From Sitta carolinensis (taxonomy: Eukaryota > Chordata > Aves > Passeriformes > Sittidae), in assembly GCA_032173965.1 (NCBI GenBank), contig CM063288.1, positions 16,410,501-16,474,500 of the forward strand: 64,000 nt of DNA. Direction: 5' to 3'. Within the stretch, counting starts at the first letter, position 1. Each line of letters opens with the position of its first letter. Below are positions 25,716-40,915 of the stretch, one piece after another. A program made the position numbers and the translations under genes. Below the pieces are notes generated by a model, which saw only the letters and a program-made list of their open reading frames with translations, did not search any database and was not told the DNA's origin.

Positions 25716-28700
25716 AAGTACAGGTAGCAATCACAGCATGCACATCAGCTCAGTCTACAGCAGCCTGGCTACCATTTGGAGCACTGTGTTCAATCTGTTC
25801 CTATTTACCCACAGATTTTAAATACAATCACTTTCACACCACATTTGGGACGGGATTCACAGGCACGTCCTTGTATCTCCAACCACCATTTGATGCATCA
25901 CACAGGGTCAAATTACATATAACCTCCACTGAATATTACTCATAGGATTTTATTATTCTTCATTGTGTCATCTGTTGTGAAAATGAAATAGGAACTATTG
26001 TTCCTCTAGATTACAGCAGGTACAAAGTTTGCATCACTATGACTGTTTCACATGTCAAATTGTGGCAGACACAAAGACCATGCTCTTTCCTTAACCTATC
26101 AAAAAATACAAAAACAATTAGAAGCCTCTTTTCTATCTCTTCTGGCTTTTAGTCCTTCATGCAATAATGCTATTATTTTTTTAGAGATAGAGAAGGAGCA
26201 CAGATAGCTGAAGGACCAGACTTGAAATGAATGGTGTGCCTTGGGAGTACTTCTATACTGCTGTCTGTCAACATATTTGTGGATTACTTCACAATTGTCA
26301 AGAAAAAGGCTCTATAAAATTATTTTTAATATAATAATATAAAAAATTCAAGTTTGAAAAGGAAAAAAAAGCACGTAAGCACTTCTACCTACTCCTCAAG
26401 GTATCTAATGCTATTGCTCTTAAAATCAGACCCCAACAGAACATAAAAACATCCTAGAGGAAATCTACAGAAGAGAAATCATTTGCATTAAGGAAAGTAT
26501 AGCAGGGCACTGTACAAAAGTACTATGAACATGTCTGTGGTGTCGTAAGAGAGAAATACTTCAAAAAATATACTAGAGAACTGAAGTTGCCTGTAAACAT
26601 CTTTTGACTGCACCGTTTTCACTGACAACGTGGCTGCACGTGGCCCCTTTCCTGCAAAAGCCTAAGCTTACACCACAAGCTCATAGCAAAGAACTGCCCC
26701 GTGAATGCAGAGGAAAGGCACAGGTGGGGATAAAATAAAATGGAATATAAAGTCAGATGTCAATGTAGACTCACTTGTTGCCACTCTAGCACCACCCTCT
26801 TCCTTGGATTGGTACAAACCGTTGGACAGCCACAAACTGAACCAAAAATTATCTTCCCTGATCTGGCACACCACAAAAGCGAAAGCTTTGACTGTCACAA
26901 AGCAGGGAGCAGGAATGTGAAGGCAGAGAGGAAAGGATTAGAGTTTACCTCTGTTTAATGCACCCATGAAACAACACACAAGAAAACACACAAGTAAAGC
27001 AAAACTATTTTGGAGATAACCTCAAGAAAATGGAATGGAAGCGCAAGTGGGAGAAAAGTACAAAGGCATGCCTTAGATACTTTATGGTAATTATGTGTTT
27101 CTTTTCTGTGCTTCTCTAAGAAGGTTTTGAAATCTTCCAATTTGGCATGTTGCAAAGTTTATTATGCAGCTATAATGGCCTGGAACAGCCAACTGTGAGA
27201 CTTGCTATAAAATCAACATTGATAAGCAATAATATTGTTGCTGCCTAATTTAATTGAATTGAAAATTACTAAAAAAAGTTAAATACATTCTGGATCATTT
27301 AGCATTTTAAAACTGAATATCAATATTTCATTGCCATAGGATTTGAGATTTTTGTTTGTTTTGGTTGTTTTTAATAAAGATTTTTAGAAACATCAATTCT
27401 CTTCCAAAATATTTATATTTGGAATTGAGGCACTCATCTAGAATTTCTTCCAGAGAAAAAGATTAAATGCTCCCTTCCAAGTCTGCAATGGAAACATTGA
27501 CGGATTTTAACAATAGCAGCACAAGTCAGTCTGTCAGACCACCCTGCTTCCAGTAATGCCAGGCAATTATTTTTAGGGTTACAAGCAATACAGAATGACA
27601 GAGCAACTAGTTTCAAAACATTTTCACAACAGAACAAACTTAGTCTGGCACAGTGATATTCTCTCCAAAAAGCCTTTAGTGAAGTTCTAAAACTGCAATC
27701 AATGATAAAATGCAAAACCACTCTGTTCACAGTTTCAAAATGCGCACATACAGCTGCCAGAAAACTCAACATACACATACCTGTCTTCATCTAAACTGGT
27801 AATTACACCTGAAGGCAAGAACCTCTATTAAGTTTTTCAGTATCTTTGGTTTGGTTTTGCTTTTATTTCTTACAGTGCTTTTCCCTTAAAATCTTTGTTT
27901 TTCTATGTTATGAGGAACTGGAGTTTTGTAAAATCTTGTCACCAGCTGGCCATAGGCAGGAGAGGAAAATGTGTGTCTGTGCGTAGAGAGAGAGCAGGAA
28001 TATTAATTATGTCTGTCTGTAAAAAATAAACACTCCATTCTGAGAAATTTAAACTTCTATTTAAACATGAAGATGTTCTAGTGCTAGTGGTCACATTCAA
28101 ACATCATAGGAAAGTAAATGGGACTAAAGCTGTCTTCCTAAGCTTACAGACAGAAGGTTTTTCAGTGCTTCCAAAGAGACTCATACCTTTACAAGCCTTA
28201 AAGGCTTCACAAACCACGTGTGCTGGGTGTGCTGCAGCTCTCAAAGCCTGCAACCCAATGACAGACAGACATTAAAGGACAGTGGCATCTTAAAGCCATA
28301 GAACTAAACCACGTTTTTTACATTAAAACTTTAATTTTAAAATCTGAATCACTTTTTCCACTCTGTTCCTCATCGACAACTACTTGTAAAAGCTAAATTA
28401 CAGAGGTCCTTCTGTTGTTCAAAGGGGCCTTTTTTCCAGTTGCTCTTGCTGCAAAGGGTTGGTTGGCAGTGCAGCCTCGACGCCGTGACCGCGCTGGCGG
28501 AGCCTCCTACGCTGACCAGGAGAAGAGTTGGTCTGCTGGCGTAGTTGCATCACCTCCCCAGAGAACATCAGCCAAGCCGATAAAAGCTCTCTTCTGCCTG
28601 CACAGCTGCATCCACACCTGGGCTTTTGCCAACATATTGATGTCAGCGAGGATGTATGACTTTTTTCCACACCCCTGGCTGATACACAGTGCTTTGCTGG

Positions 28701-31224
28701 CAAGACATTCTGCAGTGGAGACCTGGCCAAAGTTTGGGGTTGTTTGTTTAGAAACAGCTTTCACAAACCTTAACTGAGTACTCTGTCTAAAACCTGAAGA
28801 CAAATTTGAAAAGTTTTGGTTAATGAACTGTAGTTGCTGCTAAAAATCCATATCAAAAGATGTTCATTAAGTTTTTACTATATGGACCTCACAATAATTT
28901 GCAATATTGCAACATACACAAAAACACATTTATTAATTTTTCTTCACAATCATTGAATCTTAAATGAAAACATAGAACTCAAGGATAGGAGGAATGAATG
29001 TAAGCAAGAGACATTGCTGGAGACAATACTCCTGTTCACAAGAAATACCATTGTCACACTGCCATTTCCTCCTTAGTTTTCACTCCAAAAGGTAATTAGC
29101 GATCATTCTTTTTACACAGCAGTTTCCTTCCTGTCATCTTCAATAAACATCTAAGCAAAAAAGGCCAGTGACAGAATAATCAGCCCATCTGCTCTATGAT
29201 CTCCCCAGCCCATTCTGGAGCCAGCTGTGAGGAGCTCCCAACACCCCCGCCTGATCTCTGAGGGACCTTCCCTCAGCCCTCCACAGCCCCACCACAGCAA
29301 TGGCAAAACCACAGGTACTTATTAGGAAAATGAAAAGTTCAGTGACTGAACAGTCCCCATGAAGTGCCTTAAAACAAGGAGAATTGTCTGCCTGTGTTTT
29401 CTTCCCAATATAAACCCCAAAAGGGAATAATTGCACGTACTGAAAACCAGCTGGTGAATATACTCATCTTGTATGAGCCATTCCTGTCTTTCTTATAAAC
29501 CATTCTGTGCTTAAGGACTGCAAATGAGTCAGAGCAGGATTCTGTCTACCAAGAAACAGAAGAATCTCTTTACTGTCAACAAATAAAAAACAAGACACCA
29601 AACCAAAATGGAATAACCCCAAGAAATTCCTTTGGCCAGGGGGTTGAGAGATACTGATCCCCCCCGCTGCCTACGGACTACAGAATTCCAACATAACTTC
29701 AACAAACAGAAGATAACTTGGACAATGATGGTCCCAAAACAGTAGCAATCTATGTAAGTCTCTAACTCTGTGCAATAAAAGCATGCATATAAAGTTATAT
29801 AACATGCTAGCATTTAATTATGAGTTTAATCACTCAGCTAAAATTCCTAATGGGAAAAGTACCATGACTTTTAACAACAGAGTTCGTTCTCACAAATGTA
29901 CTCTAAATTCAAACCATAAATCACAGCATACATTAACTATCAGATTTAGCCAGAACTGCTACTTGGATCATCTCATAGTACCAAAATCTCATCAGTAGTG
30001 TTTCCCTAGCTTTGCTCAGGTGATGAAGCTGCAAGCACTTGCTTACCCTGCCTGACTGTGCCTAACCTCCCTGATTTCGAAAGCAGCACCTTCAGTAACT
30101 GGTAGCAATACAAAAATGACCATATATTTTTTGTAGATGTATGCAATGGTTAGCAAAAGTATTAAATCTGGATTTATTTTTTGTTACATTGGAGGTTGCT
30201 TGTTTATTTATCAATCTACCTAACACTTTAGGTTAGGAAGAGCTTTACATGTACAATGAAAGCAAGGGCGCAGAAAAATAGAAGATGCCTTATCTAGTGA
30301 AGCAAGACACTGCAACACTGTGCACCACTTAGGAAATAGGAACTCCTTTGGAATTAAATCATGTCCCTAGCAGAAAGAAGAACTCCAAGTGTTTAACAAA
30401 AATGAGTGTTCATGGATGAAGACAGTAGCTTTATTACCTTTTTTAAATAAGGAAACATTAAACCTTGACCACTTATTGTAAGCTAGCAAAATGACAGCTG
30501 CAACGGAGATGCCATTTTGAATGTCCTGCACTATTCTGTTTTATGTTTTTTCTCATCATGTCTGAAACATTACAGCAAGCAAAACTGAATTTCTGGAGGC
30601 CTCTCCAAGTTCAATTCTCAGTGGACATGAGTCAACCAGCAGAAACCGAAAGCTTTGCTGCTGCTTTACTCACATCTCCTCCCTTAGGGTAGCTCCTCCA
30701 ACTGCTCTTCTTTAGTCTCTAAGCACTTGTCACAGGAAGATTCAGCAACCAAATCTAAACATTTTCAGCATGACAGCAGTATAAAGAGTATCTCAGAAGC
30801 TTTAGACTTCTCTTGAAAATCTCCTCAGGCAGAAAAAACCCTGATACCTGCTCCCTTTTCCTCCTTCAAACCTCCAACCTTAAATTCTCTTTGCACGGGT
30901 AAAAAACATGATCTCATAGTGACACTGGAAGAGTCACCAGGAGTATTCCGGGTGAAAAGGGCTGGTGTACTGCACAAGCCAGAAACTACGGATATCATTT
31001 TTTGTGATCAGACAGAGCTATTTGCATGCCCAGGATGCAAGCCTATTCCATCTTTCTCTAGGTGGTGATGACAGGTGTTAATGGTTCAGCCACATGGAGC
31101 AGAAACAACTACTGGGAAGATGTGGGACCCTGAGGGTGGAGGCTGGCATTGGGCAAAGACTCTGCCTGTTACAAAACATCAAAGGCAGATCAGGAGCACC
31201 TGGAGATCCAGCCCTGTCCTTCTC

Positions 31225-31244
31225 AAAAAAAAAAAAAAAAAAAA
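31225..31244 (+). repeat. A20 homopolymer
   Basis: Twenty consecutive A in intron 1. No recognisable retroposed body precedes it, so it is annotated only as a simple repeat. Confidence 0.95.
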
Positions 31245-34200
31245 CCACTCTAAATGTTCTATATTCTGGTATGAAAGAACTATGCCCAGGATACTACAGT
31301 TGGGATTATAGCAATGATGGACTGCAATAAGTAGGATGAAAATTAAGTAATCAAGCAAAAAGAAATGTACCACATTGGACAGGGAAGCCCCCTTGCCTTA
31401 ATAGATAAGTTTTAAGAGGAGCTTTGCAAGATAAAAAAATAGGGTTATACCTTTCGTCTTGCCTACATGTTACAGCGAAGTCCTATGAAAACTATTTTTC
31501 TAAATACAGGTAACAGTCTTCCATACTAAAAGGAAATAAAGCCATAGGTGTCATTCATGCATCAATGAAGATGATAATTTTAAAAGAAAAGTTATTTTCA
31601 CTCTGATATTTGTTTTTAGTTAATATTATCTTTCTTCTTGTACTTCAACTAATTGGAACCAATTTGCCAGTAAGTAAAATGTTTCTGGCAAAATCCAGGG
31701 AAGCAGTTAATGCATTTTTTTCTGAGCCATTTAAAGAAGCCCTTACTTGAAATACAGAAATGCATGAATGAGTAGGTATTTCTCACAGCTTCCTTTTTAA
31801 AATATCTTCATGAAGAGTGGCTCTGTCAGCAACAGAGCAGGACAAAGTCTAACAAACTCCTAGTCATGGCTCAGATGCTCCTAACAATTTCACCTCTAGA
31901 CTCATCTGATTATAACCCAAGCTCATTCTCGATGAGCTGTTTTGCTTCCTTTCCTCAGACCTTATGGCAACATAGCAGGACTGAACCTGTTCTCACCAGA
32001 AAGCAACAATTACTAAAACCAGAAAGTATTGAAGTAAACCATTCCAGCTTGTTATAAAATGTCATATTTTCATATTTTGATGGGAAATGAAACCAGTATT
32101 ATTTAAATTACACATTAAAAGCTTAATTCAACAGTAATCTTCTGCTAGCAATGAAAGAAAGTTTAAAACCTATCCATATCCTTTCTATGAAGACACTTGA
32201 AGAAGTGTGAGCATAATCCTGGCCACATTAAAGTATATGACAAAACCCACATTGATGCTTCTGAACAGACTTTTTTCTCCAAGAATAGGGTGTGGAGAAT
32301 TTTTTATTGTTATTACTCAAGGAAAGAAGCTTTCTAACTTGGAGTTGGCAGGCAAGATGGTAACAATAAAGCAACGAGAGCAAGAAACTCCTGGTTCAGG
32401 TAGCTCTTCCAAAGCCTCAGTGATAAATGAAAAAACATCAAAGTTCCCAGAAACTCACTCACTCCATTAACTTTATCCCTTGTCAGGGATTTTTCAGTGC
32501 TCCACTGATTGATTCCCCTAGTTCAGAGACAAATAAAAAATTCCAAATACAAAAACCTAGCCACACCACAGCACAAAAGCTATTCCAAAGGAGAGCAAGG
32601 GGAGTGCTGAACTGGGCTACATCTGTTCCTTTCCAGACGTCATGTACCTCCCTTTCCTCCTCCACCTGCTCATAGTGAATCACAGTGTCTGTCTTCCCTC
32701 TCAGTTTTATACCTGGATTTCCTGGACAATCCCCTGAAGCAATACCTTGGTACCATGCCCTAGCCATGACAGAGTTATAGACATATATAAAGCAAAATAC
32801 ATAAGTTTCTTAAAAATATGTACAAGCTGCAGCAATCCAACAGCTAGGCCACATTAAAAGAATCTAAAAAGGAAGTCAAGATGCTGAAGAAAGAGAGCAT
32901 GGTACTAAGATCTACCAGACAGACAAAAAAGCATGTATATGTTTTTGTGGTTAGCTCTTCACTGAGCAGTAGACACAAAAGAATTCACTGCCAACTTACC
33001 TCTTGATTCTAGTACATACACAAGCCTATTTTCTTCAATGAAACCACGCATGGCTTTTGCTCAGGATCAAGAAAGCGGAGAGTACTGAATATCTAGACTA
33101 TACTGAAGTTTTTGTTTCAGCCTTGGAACAAATGATTCAAATTACAATTAAAAGAAAACACATCCATTTTCAGATATAAGATATATACTAATGGTTTATT
33201 CAAGCACCTGAAAGGTATCAAGTCCAATACGTGACACTGAATCCAAGTAATAAAAAATTCCTCCCTTGCATTACACATCTCTTGGTACATGTTAACAGCA
33301 GGGTATAAAATCTTACAATGTTCTCCACAACAGGAAACATTGAAGATACCCTTGACAGGAGAAATGCTTCACCTGAAACAGCAATTAACTTAGAAACTCC
33401 TGGGTCATGCAGTAGTTTAGAGGAGATCACAGATGGTCACATCAGAGCCTGCAAATCACATACAGCTCGCGAGCACTACAATGGCAGCTCAGAGGACAGC
33501 ACCCATGGAATTAAGGTTTAAAATTATTCAATAAGCTTTTCATAAGCATTAAGAGGTTCATAGTGGTCCCTTCTCATTGTATATAGGACTCTGCTTTAGC
33601 ATTTATTAAACAGGCAACTCGTATTCACTATCTCCATCTAAAAACTCTTCAGGTGTCAGCGTACTAGGATCTGAAAACAAATATGTATTATTCTCTGACT
33701 GCACTTACAGTGTAATGGGAAGACGTTGGACTTAAACGTATGGAAAATGAGAGACATGGCTTTATCCTGGATATTTTTTGGCTCCCTTCTAGGAAAATAC
33801 AAGAGAGCAGGTAATCATGTCTCTAAGTAAATCCCACAAAACTAAGCTCTGGCAGTGAGACTCCTGCACCACATAATGGAGTTACTTCTGTTCAGAGGAC
33901 AGTCTCTCATTAGAAGAACGTTCATCTCCAGCCCTACTGCTATTTGTTCATTTTCTTTGTCATTATCTGTTGTGAACTTTTACTTCCAGTGCCAACAAAC
34001 AGGGCCATGGACAACATTCAATGTGATCAAAAATGTGCTGCTTTCAAGAGCTTCTTTTTGTGATGTTTAAAATAAATATTTTTATGGTTGCACATCGTTA
34101 CATTTTTAATTTCAAAAAGCAATAAATATGCCATCTCTTAACTATTAGAGATGCCATCCATCACTGTATTTTGGAGGTTGATTCTGCTAAGTCTGCATAT

Positions 34201-34391
34201 CTCATAAAACTGGTTAAAAAGTAGCAGAGCATAGGTACAGACCCTTGGCTTATTCAAGAACTGCCTGAATATCTGTATTATAAAAGCTGACAGTACAGGG
34301 AAAAAAAATAATTAAAAAAAAAAAAGGTATCCTAAGAATGTTTGGCCAGTCTTTAGTTCTTTAAAATAACAGAGAAGGAAATGCCTTTTTT

Positions 34392-34406
34392 AAAAAAAAA
34401 AAAAAA
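34392..34406 (+). repeat. A15 homopolymer
   Basis: Fifteen consecutive A directly preceded by a run of T. A second A-rich tract lies about 70 bases to the left. Confidence 0.9.
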
Positions 34407-37400
34407 GTTTAAAACTCTGCACAGAAGTTTCTGAAGTATTATTTATTCTTCTTCCATATTGTATTAGACTTGAGATTTCTAATGAAACCATGCAAGTGTT
34501 GTCTCTTACTTAAAAAGTGTCAGAGATTTCATGCACAAAGGAGAATTATGCAGATTTTTAAAAATTATTTCTGTACGTATTTTTACTTTCTTATTATTTT
34601 CCAAACTGTTGGCTTTTCCTCCAAAAACTACAATGTCACCATTCTGCTCATCTGGCTATCCTACCCACCCTCCCTCCATAGACAGCAATTATAGGATAGG
34701 AATGGCACCACATTGAAGATGCATGTCAAAAGAAGCATCTGCTTTTCTGGCAAACTCCACATTGTTGGTGGCATTGGAATTATTGCTATACTGTTTGTCA
34801 CAGGGTTAGACCACAGATGGCTCTTTTGGCTGACATGGGATGTGCTATGTCATTTTCTGTTTATTCAAGTTAAATAAATTGAAGAACTTGTGCCCGACCG
34901 TGCATGAGGGAGTCAATTCCTATGAAAATCGCTTTGTGTACGATTGCTGATTCCTTATGGGCAACATACTGCACCCAGCATAGCAGCAGCAGCATTGTTA
35001 TTGTGAATCCCTCTGTTCTACTCTAAAGAAGAGAATGTATGTTCTTCCTGGTAAGGCCGTTACACAAGTATTTAATAGGTAGCCCAGTCTATTCCTACTG
35101 CTTTCTTTAACAACACTGATGGAACAGATGAGGCAGCTGGCTCTGGCCCTTTCTTCTGCATTCCTAACTCTTAATCTCCCTGAGAGATCACCACAGCCAG
35201 CATCTCCAGCTGTTGGAAAGGTGGCACATCAGACAAAAAAAAGGTAAGAAAAAGCCACTTTTATAGGACTTAATCATCAAGACTGAATCTGGATGCCCAC
35301 ATGAAAAGGCTCTTTGAGCTGCACAATTTATGCTTCAAAGCACAGATCACTTTAGATATTTTATCCTTCCTACTCACTTTGCAAATGTTTTTCCTTTTCT
35401 AAGCATCTCCAGGCCCAACTAATGTAATCAGCAAAGAATAAGCTGGTGTAGATACACTGCCTGAGTGCAACACAAAGGTTACTGTAATTTTGATACCAAA
35501 AAGGTCCAATTCTGCTGCTCAGCAGCTTATGTGCCTATGGCAAGTTACAGTTGAACCAATTTCAGTGAGAACAGCATCTTGTGTCGTTTTCCATGGGAAT
35601 AAATGATTCCTCCATGAGCCGAAGAACAGGAAAGCATACTCAGAATATCACTGTCCTTCCTAGTTATTCCACTGCAATTATTTCCATAGTATTTCACAGT
35701 ATTTGCCATAGAATTGAGGTCAACATGACCTGTGCTGGACTGAAAGTTCCATTCATCTTTTTGCTCCTCACTTCTGAAATTTCAAGAAGTGTCCTTATGG
35801 TTTTAATATTCTGCAATATGATAAAATTCAGCAGATACAACTCTTTATAATCAACACACTTGAAACAGGACATGCACAGCATTGCTAGCAACAGACTAAA
35901 GCAAGTCTCAGGCATAACTAGGAAAGTACATACCAAATTCAGGAAATACTAACAGTGTTAAATTCATCACGCTTTCATACCCTACTGCCTTTTACAGTCA
36001 AGAAAAAGGGAAGCACAAGATACTCTTACAATTATTTCAGCAACATTGAAGTGACTATGAACTAAATTTCAGCTAGGAGTTTGTGCTAATTTGTCATGGT
36101 ATTTTGACATTCATGGAGTCCACATATGACACTATGTTGCTGCAAGTGGTGTATGTATACACACACGTTATATTTTATATTTGTTTTATATATATAGTCT
36201 GACACTGAACTTGTAATGCTATGGGAGAGTAACCAAACCTCCATAAATGTGATTCTCCTCCATGGCAAAGCAGCCAGGTATTATTAAATTAGCAATACAG
36301 TTTTAAAACATGAGGAAGATCAGTAGAAACTTTTTAAACCATGAGACTCATTATGTAAGGAGTTGTCAGTTTTCTGCACTAGCACATATCAGCCTAGTTC
36401 CACTCTCACCCAGTGGTTCTGCATTCATTTGCACAAGCTGAAAATCTGTCCAGAAGTTTTACAAACTTCAACATTACATAGAACTGACAGACCAGAAGAC
36501 AGCAGTATATAATGTTGGCAAACTTCTCTACATAGGGCTTTTCTACAGAGCACCAGGGAGCAAAACTGTGCTTGGTCGGCATGCTACAACACGTACACCA
36601 ATTTTTTTTTGAATTGTAATGAGACTGCGTGTAGCATCTATGAGACTGCAAATGACATTCCCAAAGTCTTCTAAACGACTCCCAACACTCTACATGGTTA
36701 CGTAGGATAAAATGTAGATGCTCAAATCTCATTAGAAAAGAACTGGAGTTTAACTACATGGCTTCTGAAATGTTTGCCTCCTGCACCACTTCCCATTTGG
36801 GAGGGAGTGTGGCCTCACTACGGGCACCTGGCTGCATTACCTGCAGCTAGGGTGTGACACGGCAGCAGATCTACCGAAGATTTTCGTTAGTTCAACTGTA
36901 TCACTGCAGCTACACACACAATGACACCTCCAGGACAGACAAGGTCTAATCTGTGTTCTCATGGAAGGCAATGAACACTTCAGTGCTGTAAATTTGCCTT
37001 GTACCCAGCAAAAGGTATTTAAAGTAAGAGCTGAGAAAAAGCCGTGTGCAGGCAGCACCGAGGACAACTGTTTCCAAATTTCTGGGGCCAGTGGACACAG
37101 AACTACTTTTGATATTTCTCAAGAGATGATCCTGCACCATTAGAGAGCTATACTAAAGCCCACCATTTCTGGCCAAATGTTCACTACAGCATATCCAACA
37201 TAGCAAACATTAAAAGTCCATTGTTTCCAGGTGTAAGATGCAATACAGTCACACACAGCATACCCGTGCTCTTCAGGAAAAAAGGGGTGGTCTGTCATGA
37301 CCGGAATTATTTGTACAACTTTCTTCTATGTAGGACATAGAGATTTACACCCATGAACAGGCATCACAGGACAAATTACAATCAGTTTAGCATGACAAAG

Positions 37401-39284
37401 ATACATACACAGTCTCTCTTATTTGTCACCCCTTTGCCCTTGAAAGTGTGTGTTCAAGTAGACATACACGAAGAAGTTCTATATACATTATTTTAGATCT
37501 GTGTATCCCATATATTCAAATCTTAAATTAAATTATAGGCTGTTTGAATGCTACGGATTAAGATATTATCACATAATTTTTCTTTCTTCCACAAGTATTT
37601 ACGAGCTGCTATCTTGAAACCATCTGCTACAAAGAATACTAAGAAAATGCTGACATTTGGACAATTTTATCCTGGAAAAGAAAGTATTAATTTTTGTCTT
37701 TGGATATCTCCAAAACACTAACCTGCTTGGTTAGGATTGGTTTAGCTTGGTTTAGCTTCCTAGAAGTTAGAGGGAATCTTTTTCTGCTCATATTTCCCAT
37801 CGGTACCTCTCTTTTGTCTCCCAGTACTCAGTGGCTAAGCCCTCCAACACATTTTTCTCTCTCTTCATAGACACTTTTTATGCACAAGAGTGAAAAAGAA
37901 GCATTGCTTCCTTTCTTTAAGGAGAACTTCAGATTTACAGAAATACAAAAATCACTTCCTCCATTACCAGAATGCTTAACCAAGCAGTCACTTTTCCAGC
38001 AGCATTTCAGGGAACTGGGATTAGGATACTCCAGAACACAATTCTTAGTATAGGACAAATACTATTTAATTCCATTCAACTTGGATCAAACAGGGCTTGT
38101 TAGCATTTGCTCAGCATCAGTCTCAACAGATCCAGACTATTTCTAGCAAAACCATTCTGCTGTTTAATGAATGCCAGTTTGGGCAGCATGTCCACATCCA
38201 TGGCCTAGAGAAGCTCTATTTTAGGCCTGTTTAAAGCACAAAGTTGCTGAACACTCATGTAAGACAATCTGTGGGTGAACTCTTTTGAATTTTAAGCCCT
38301 AGCAAATAGGAACATGACACATTTAAATTAGAAGTAGTAGCAGGAGTAAGAGAATCTAACCAATTAGTAAATCTAATCCTCTTCATGCAAAGTTATGAAA
38401 AATGTAAATATTTTCCTAAATGCAAGTGATCAAAGGCGCACAGATGAGAAGGAGTTCTTTCATACATTAAGGCAATTCACCACAATACTGTGAACACAAC
38501 AAATCTGGGGACTTGATGAAATGTAGCAAGGGTTTGCTAAAATCAGCACAGCAAAATCCAGCACATGAGCCTCCTTTTATAGATAGCAGTCTGCTTCTCC
38601 TTACAAATAAGGAAAATCGTATTCCTTCAGTATGATGAAATTCTCAAAGTTGTAAAGGTAGGCCTTTAAACTGAAGATTCATCCACAAAAAATGAGCAAG
38701 ATTTCCAAGGGCAGGTAACTTCTGGCGCAGCTCCCCAGTAGATGTCTAGCTGCACATTAGGAATTACTTGCCTACACTGACCTTTGAGGGCCTGAACGTA
38801 GCACCAGGTCCACTAAGAACAGCATGGAAAGCTAAAATCTTTCAAACATTACTAACTGGGTATGTTAGCATGGAAATTCAACTGCTGATAAAGTAGAAAC
38901 AAGAAAGAAAGTCAGGCAGAAACAGCACTTTCTGAGATATCTAGGATGTGCAGATAGTGGAAAGAGTGGTATAGGGATGTCTAAAAGCTTTAAGACAGGT
39001 GGCTAGATCTGTCCGTCTGATAAAATGGCTTTGGTGCAGTACCAAATAAAGAACAAAGATGGCTTTGCTGGTCCTGTTGGCAGCTCAGCTTTCAAGTCAA
39101 CCTTTCCCTCCGTTTGGCTGAAAAGAACCATTTGCAACAGAGGCAATTGTGGAGCCAAAGATCAAGATGACAGTTCAAAGAATAGCTTAGGCTGACATTA
39201 CTCCAAAAAGCAGCATCTTTGCCCCTGTGGCTGCTTACTCTTCCTCCAGGTGTCTCCCCCTTGCTCATCAAAAGAACAAAAATT

Positions 39285-39308
39285 AAAAAAAAAAAAAAAA
39301 AAAAAAAA
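39285..39308 (+). repeat. A24 homopolymer
   Basis: Twenty-four consecutive A, the longest homopolymer in the window. The preceding 200 bases were examined for a retroposed gene; none was recognised. Confidence 0.95.
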
Positions 39309-40855
39309 GGAAGTTCAGATTGCTTCATTTACCAATGGTGCTGACTCATGAAAGTGGTAGCAAAGCAGCATTAGGCTGTCAAACAATCCAGAACTGAACC
39401 AACATTGGTTTTCATACACAAAGTAAGACAACTGCAGCAAACACACGTGGTACCTCTGGTTAACTGAGTCTTACAAGTAAGGCAAAAAGCAGCATGCACA
39501 AACCTGTCTGCCAAAAGTAAGTGAAATCCTGTGTACATACCACATGCAGCAAGGCTGCTCTGGCTTTGGGTCTGATTTTCTCTACAGCCTTATCTGAAAC
39601 AAACCCAAGTCAGTTTTTTCTCATTCTTTAAATGATGATGTTTTTGGTAGATGCTTACCTCTTATTAGAGCAAATACTTTCTGACCACTGACTTTCTACA
39701 AATGACAATCTTGTCCAAAATCCTTGTGCATGCCATTCAAAAAACCCCCATGTAATTATTTTATTTATCATTTCCTGTTCTTCTTGATAGCTATAATTTA
39801 TATTGATTCATATAAACAGAAGAGTTGTTGTAAGTCACTTCCACAGCCCTCATCAATTTTTCTCACATATTGCCTTCTAATTTAAAATTAGAATTTGATT
39901 TGAACCAAAAGACAAAACTTTTTTTTTTGCAAACTACTGTTCTAACTCATGTAGCCACTTTTAAACTCAGATTTTGAATTCTGAGAGAAAAGTGGTTTTA
40001 AGTGGTTAAGAATATAATTTAGATGTCAGAAAGTCAAGCCACACAATATGACGTATTCTAAAATTAAAATGTTTGCAACTTCACAGTGTATGATAATGAA
40101 CAAATACTTTTACACCCAGACACTTAGTTCTGAAGATCAGTTACAAAGATTCAGCAGCTGTATGCTAAGCAAATGCAGGATGCCATTCCTTGGTGCATCC
40201 AAATAGCTGCTGGGGGAATGTCTGACTGCACAATGAATCATTGTCAATTCTGAAATGAAAAAACACAAGAATTAGATAACACCTAGGAAAGCTTCCAGAC
40301 GTACTACTAATACAACATTAATAATATATGAGAAATTCAACTGCCAGGCAGAACTGGTTATGGCAGTGCAGGCAACAGTCTGACTCAGATGTGTGAGTGG
40401 CTACAGCTACAAGCAGAGATGATCCAAGGAGCGCTCACAGCAGCCTCCAAAGTGTTCAGAAGCCCCTGCAGCCTGCAGGCCACACATCAGCACAGCTGGC
40501 ACAACAGCTGCAGCACCTCTGGGAGACAGCCTCCACCTCTGGGTGGTGAAGGGACAAGCGGCTTGAACCATGTCTGGTGCTATACATGGAGAGATGACAC
40601 ACTAGTCAGGAATAAACCGGTTCATTTGGGCACAGAGCCCAGCTCATCCACAATTTTAATAACCATGTTCTTACCCTTGGTACAAGAATTCATCTGAGGA
40701 ATCATGACTCTTAATGTACCAGAAAGTTATAGATGAAGGAAAATACTTATAATAAGTACATCTGGAATTGATAATTAACTTTAAAACACTACCGTGAAAG
40801 GGAATCTGCCCAGCTGATGGCTAACTTGAATGACCATGTATTGCATTTCATTTAA

Positions 40856-40915
40856 AAAACAAAAACAAACAAACAAACAAAAAAAAAACCCACCCCACAT
40901 ACACACAAAAAACAA
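40856..40915 (+). repeat. A-rich (CAAA)n tract
   Basis: An A-rich stretch with several CAAA units followed by poly-A, CCCACCCC and ACACA-type sequence. It is low complexity and lies in intron 1. Confidence 0.8.

Noticed and set aside
25689..25730. Extension of exon 2 to the right ([14 protein letters not shown])
   Set aside because: This is intron sequence read through the acceptor; it contains the pyrimidine tract and begins at a TTG.
39092..39328. Possible processed pseudogene tail at the A24 run
   Set aside because: No recognisable gene body before the A run and no target-site duplication found by eye.
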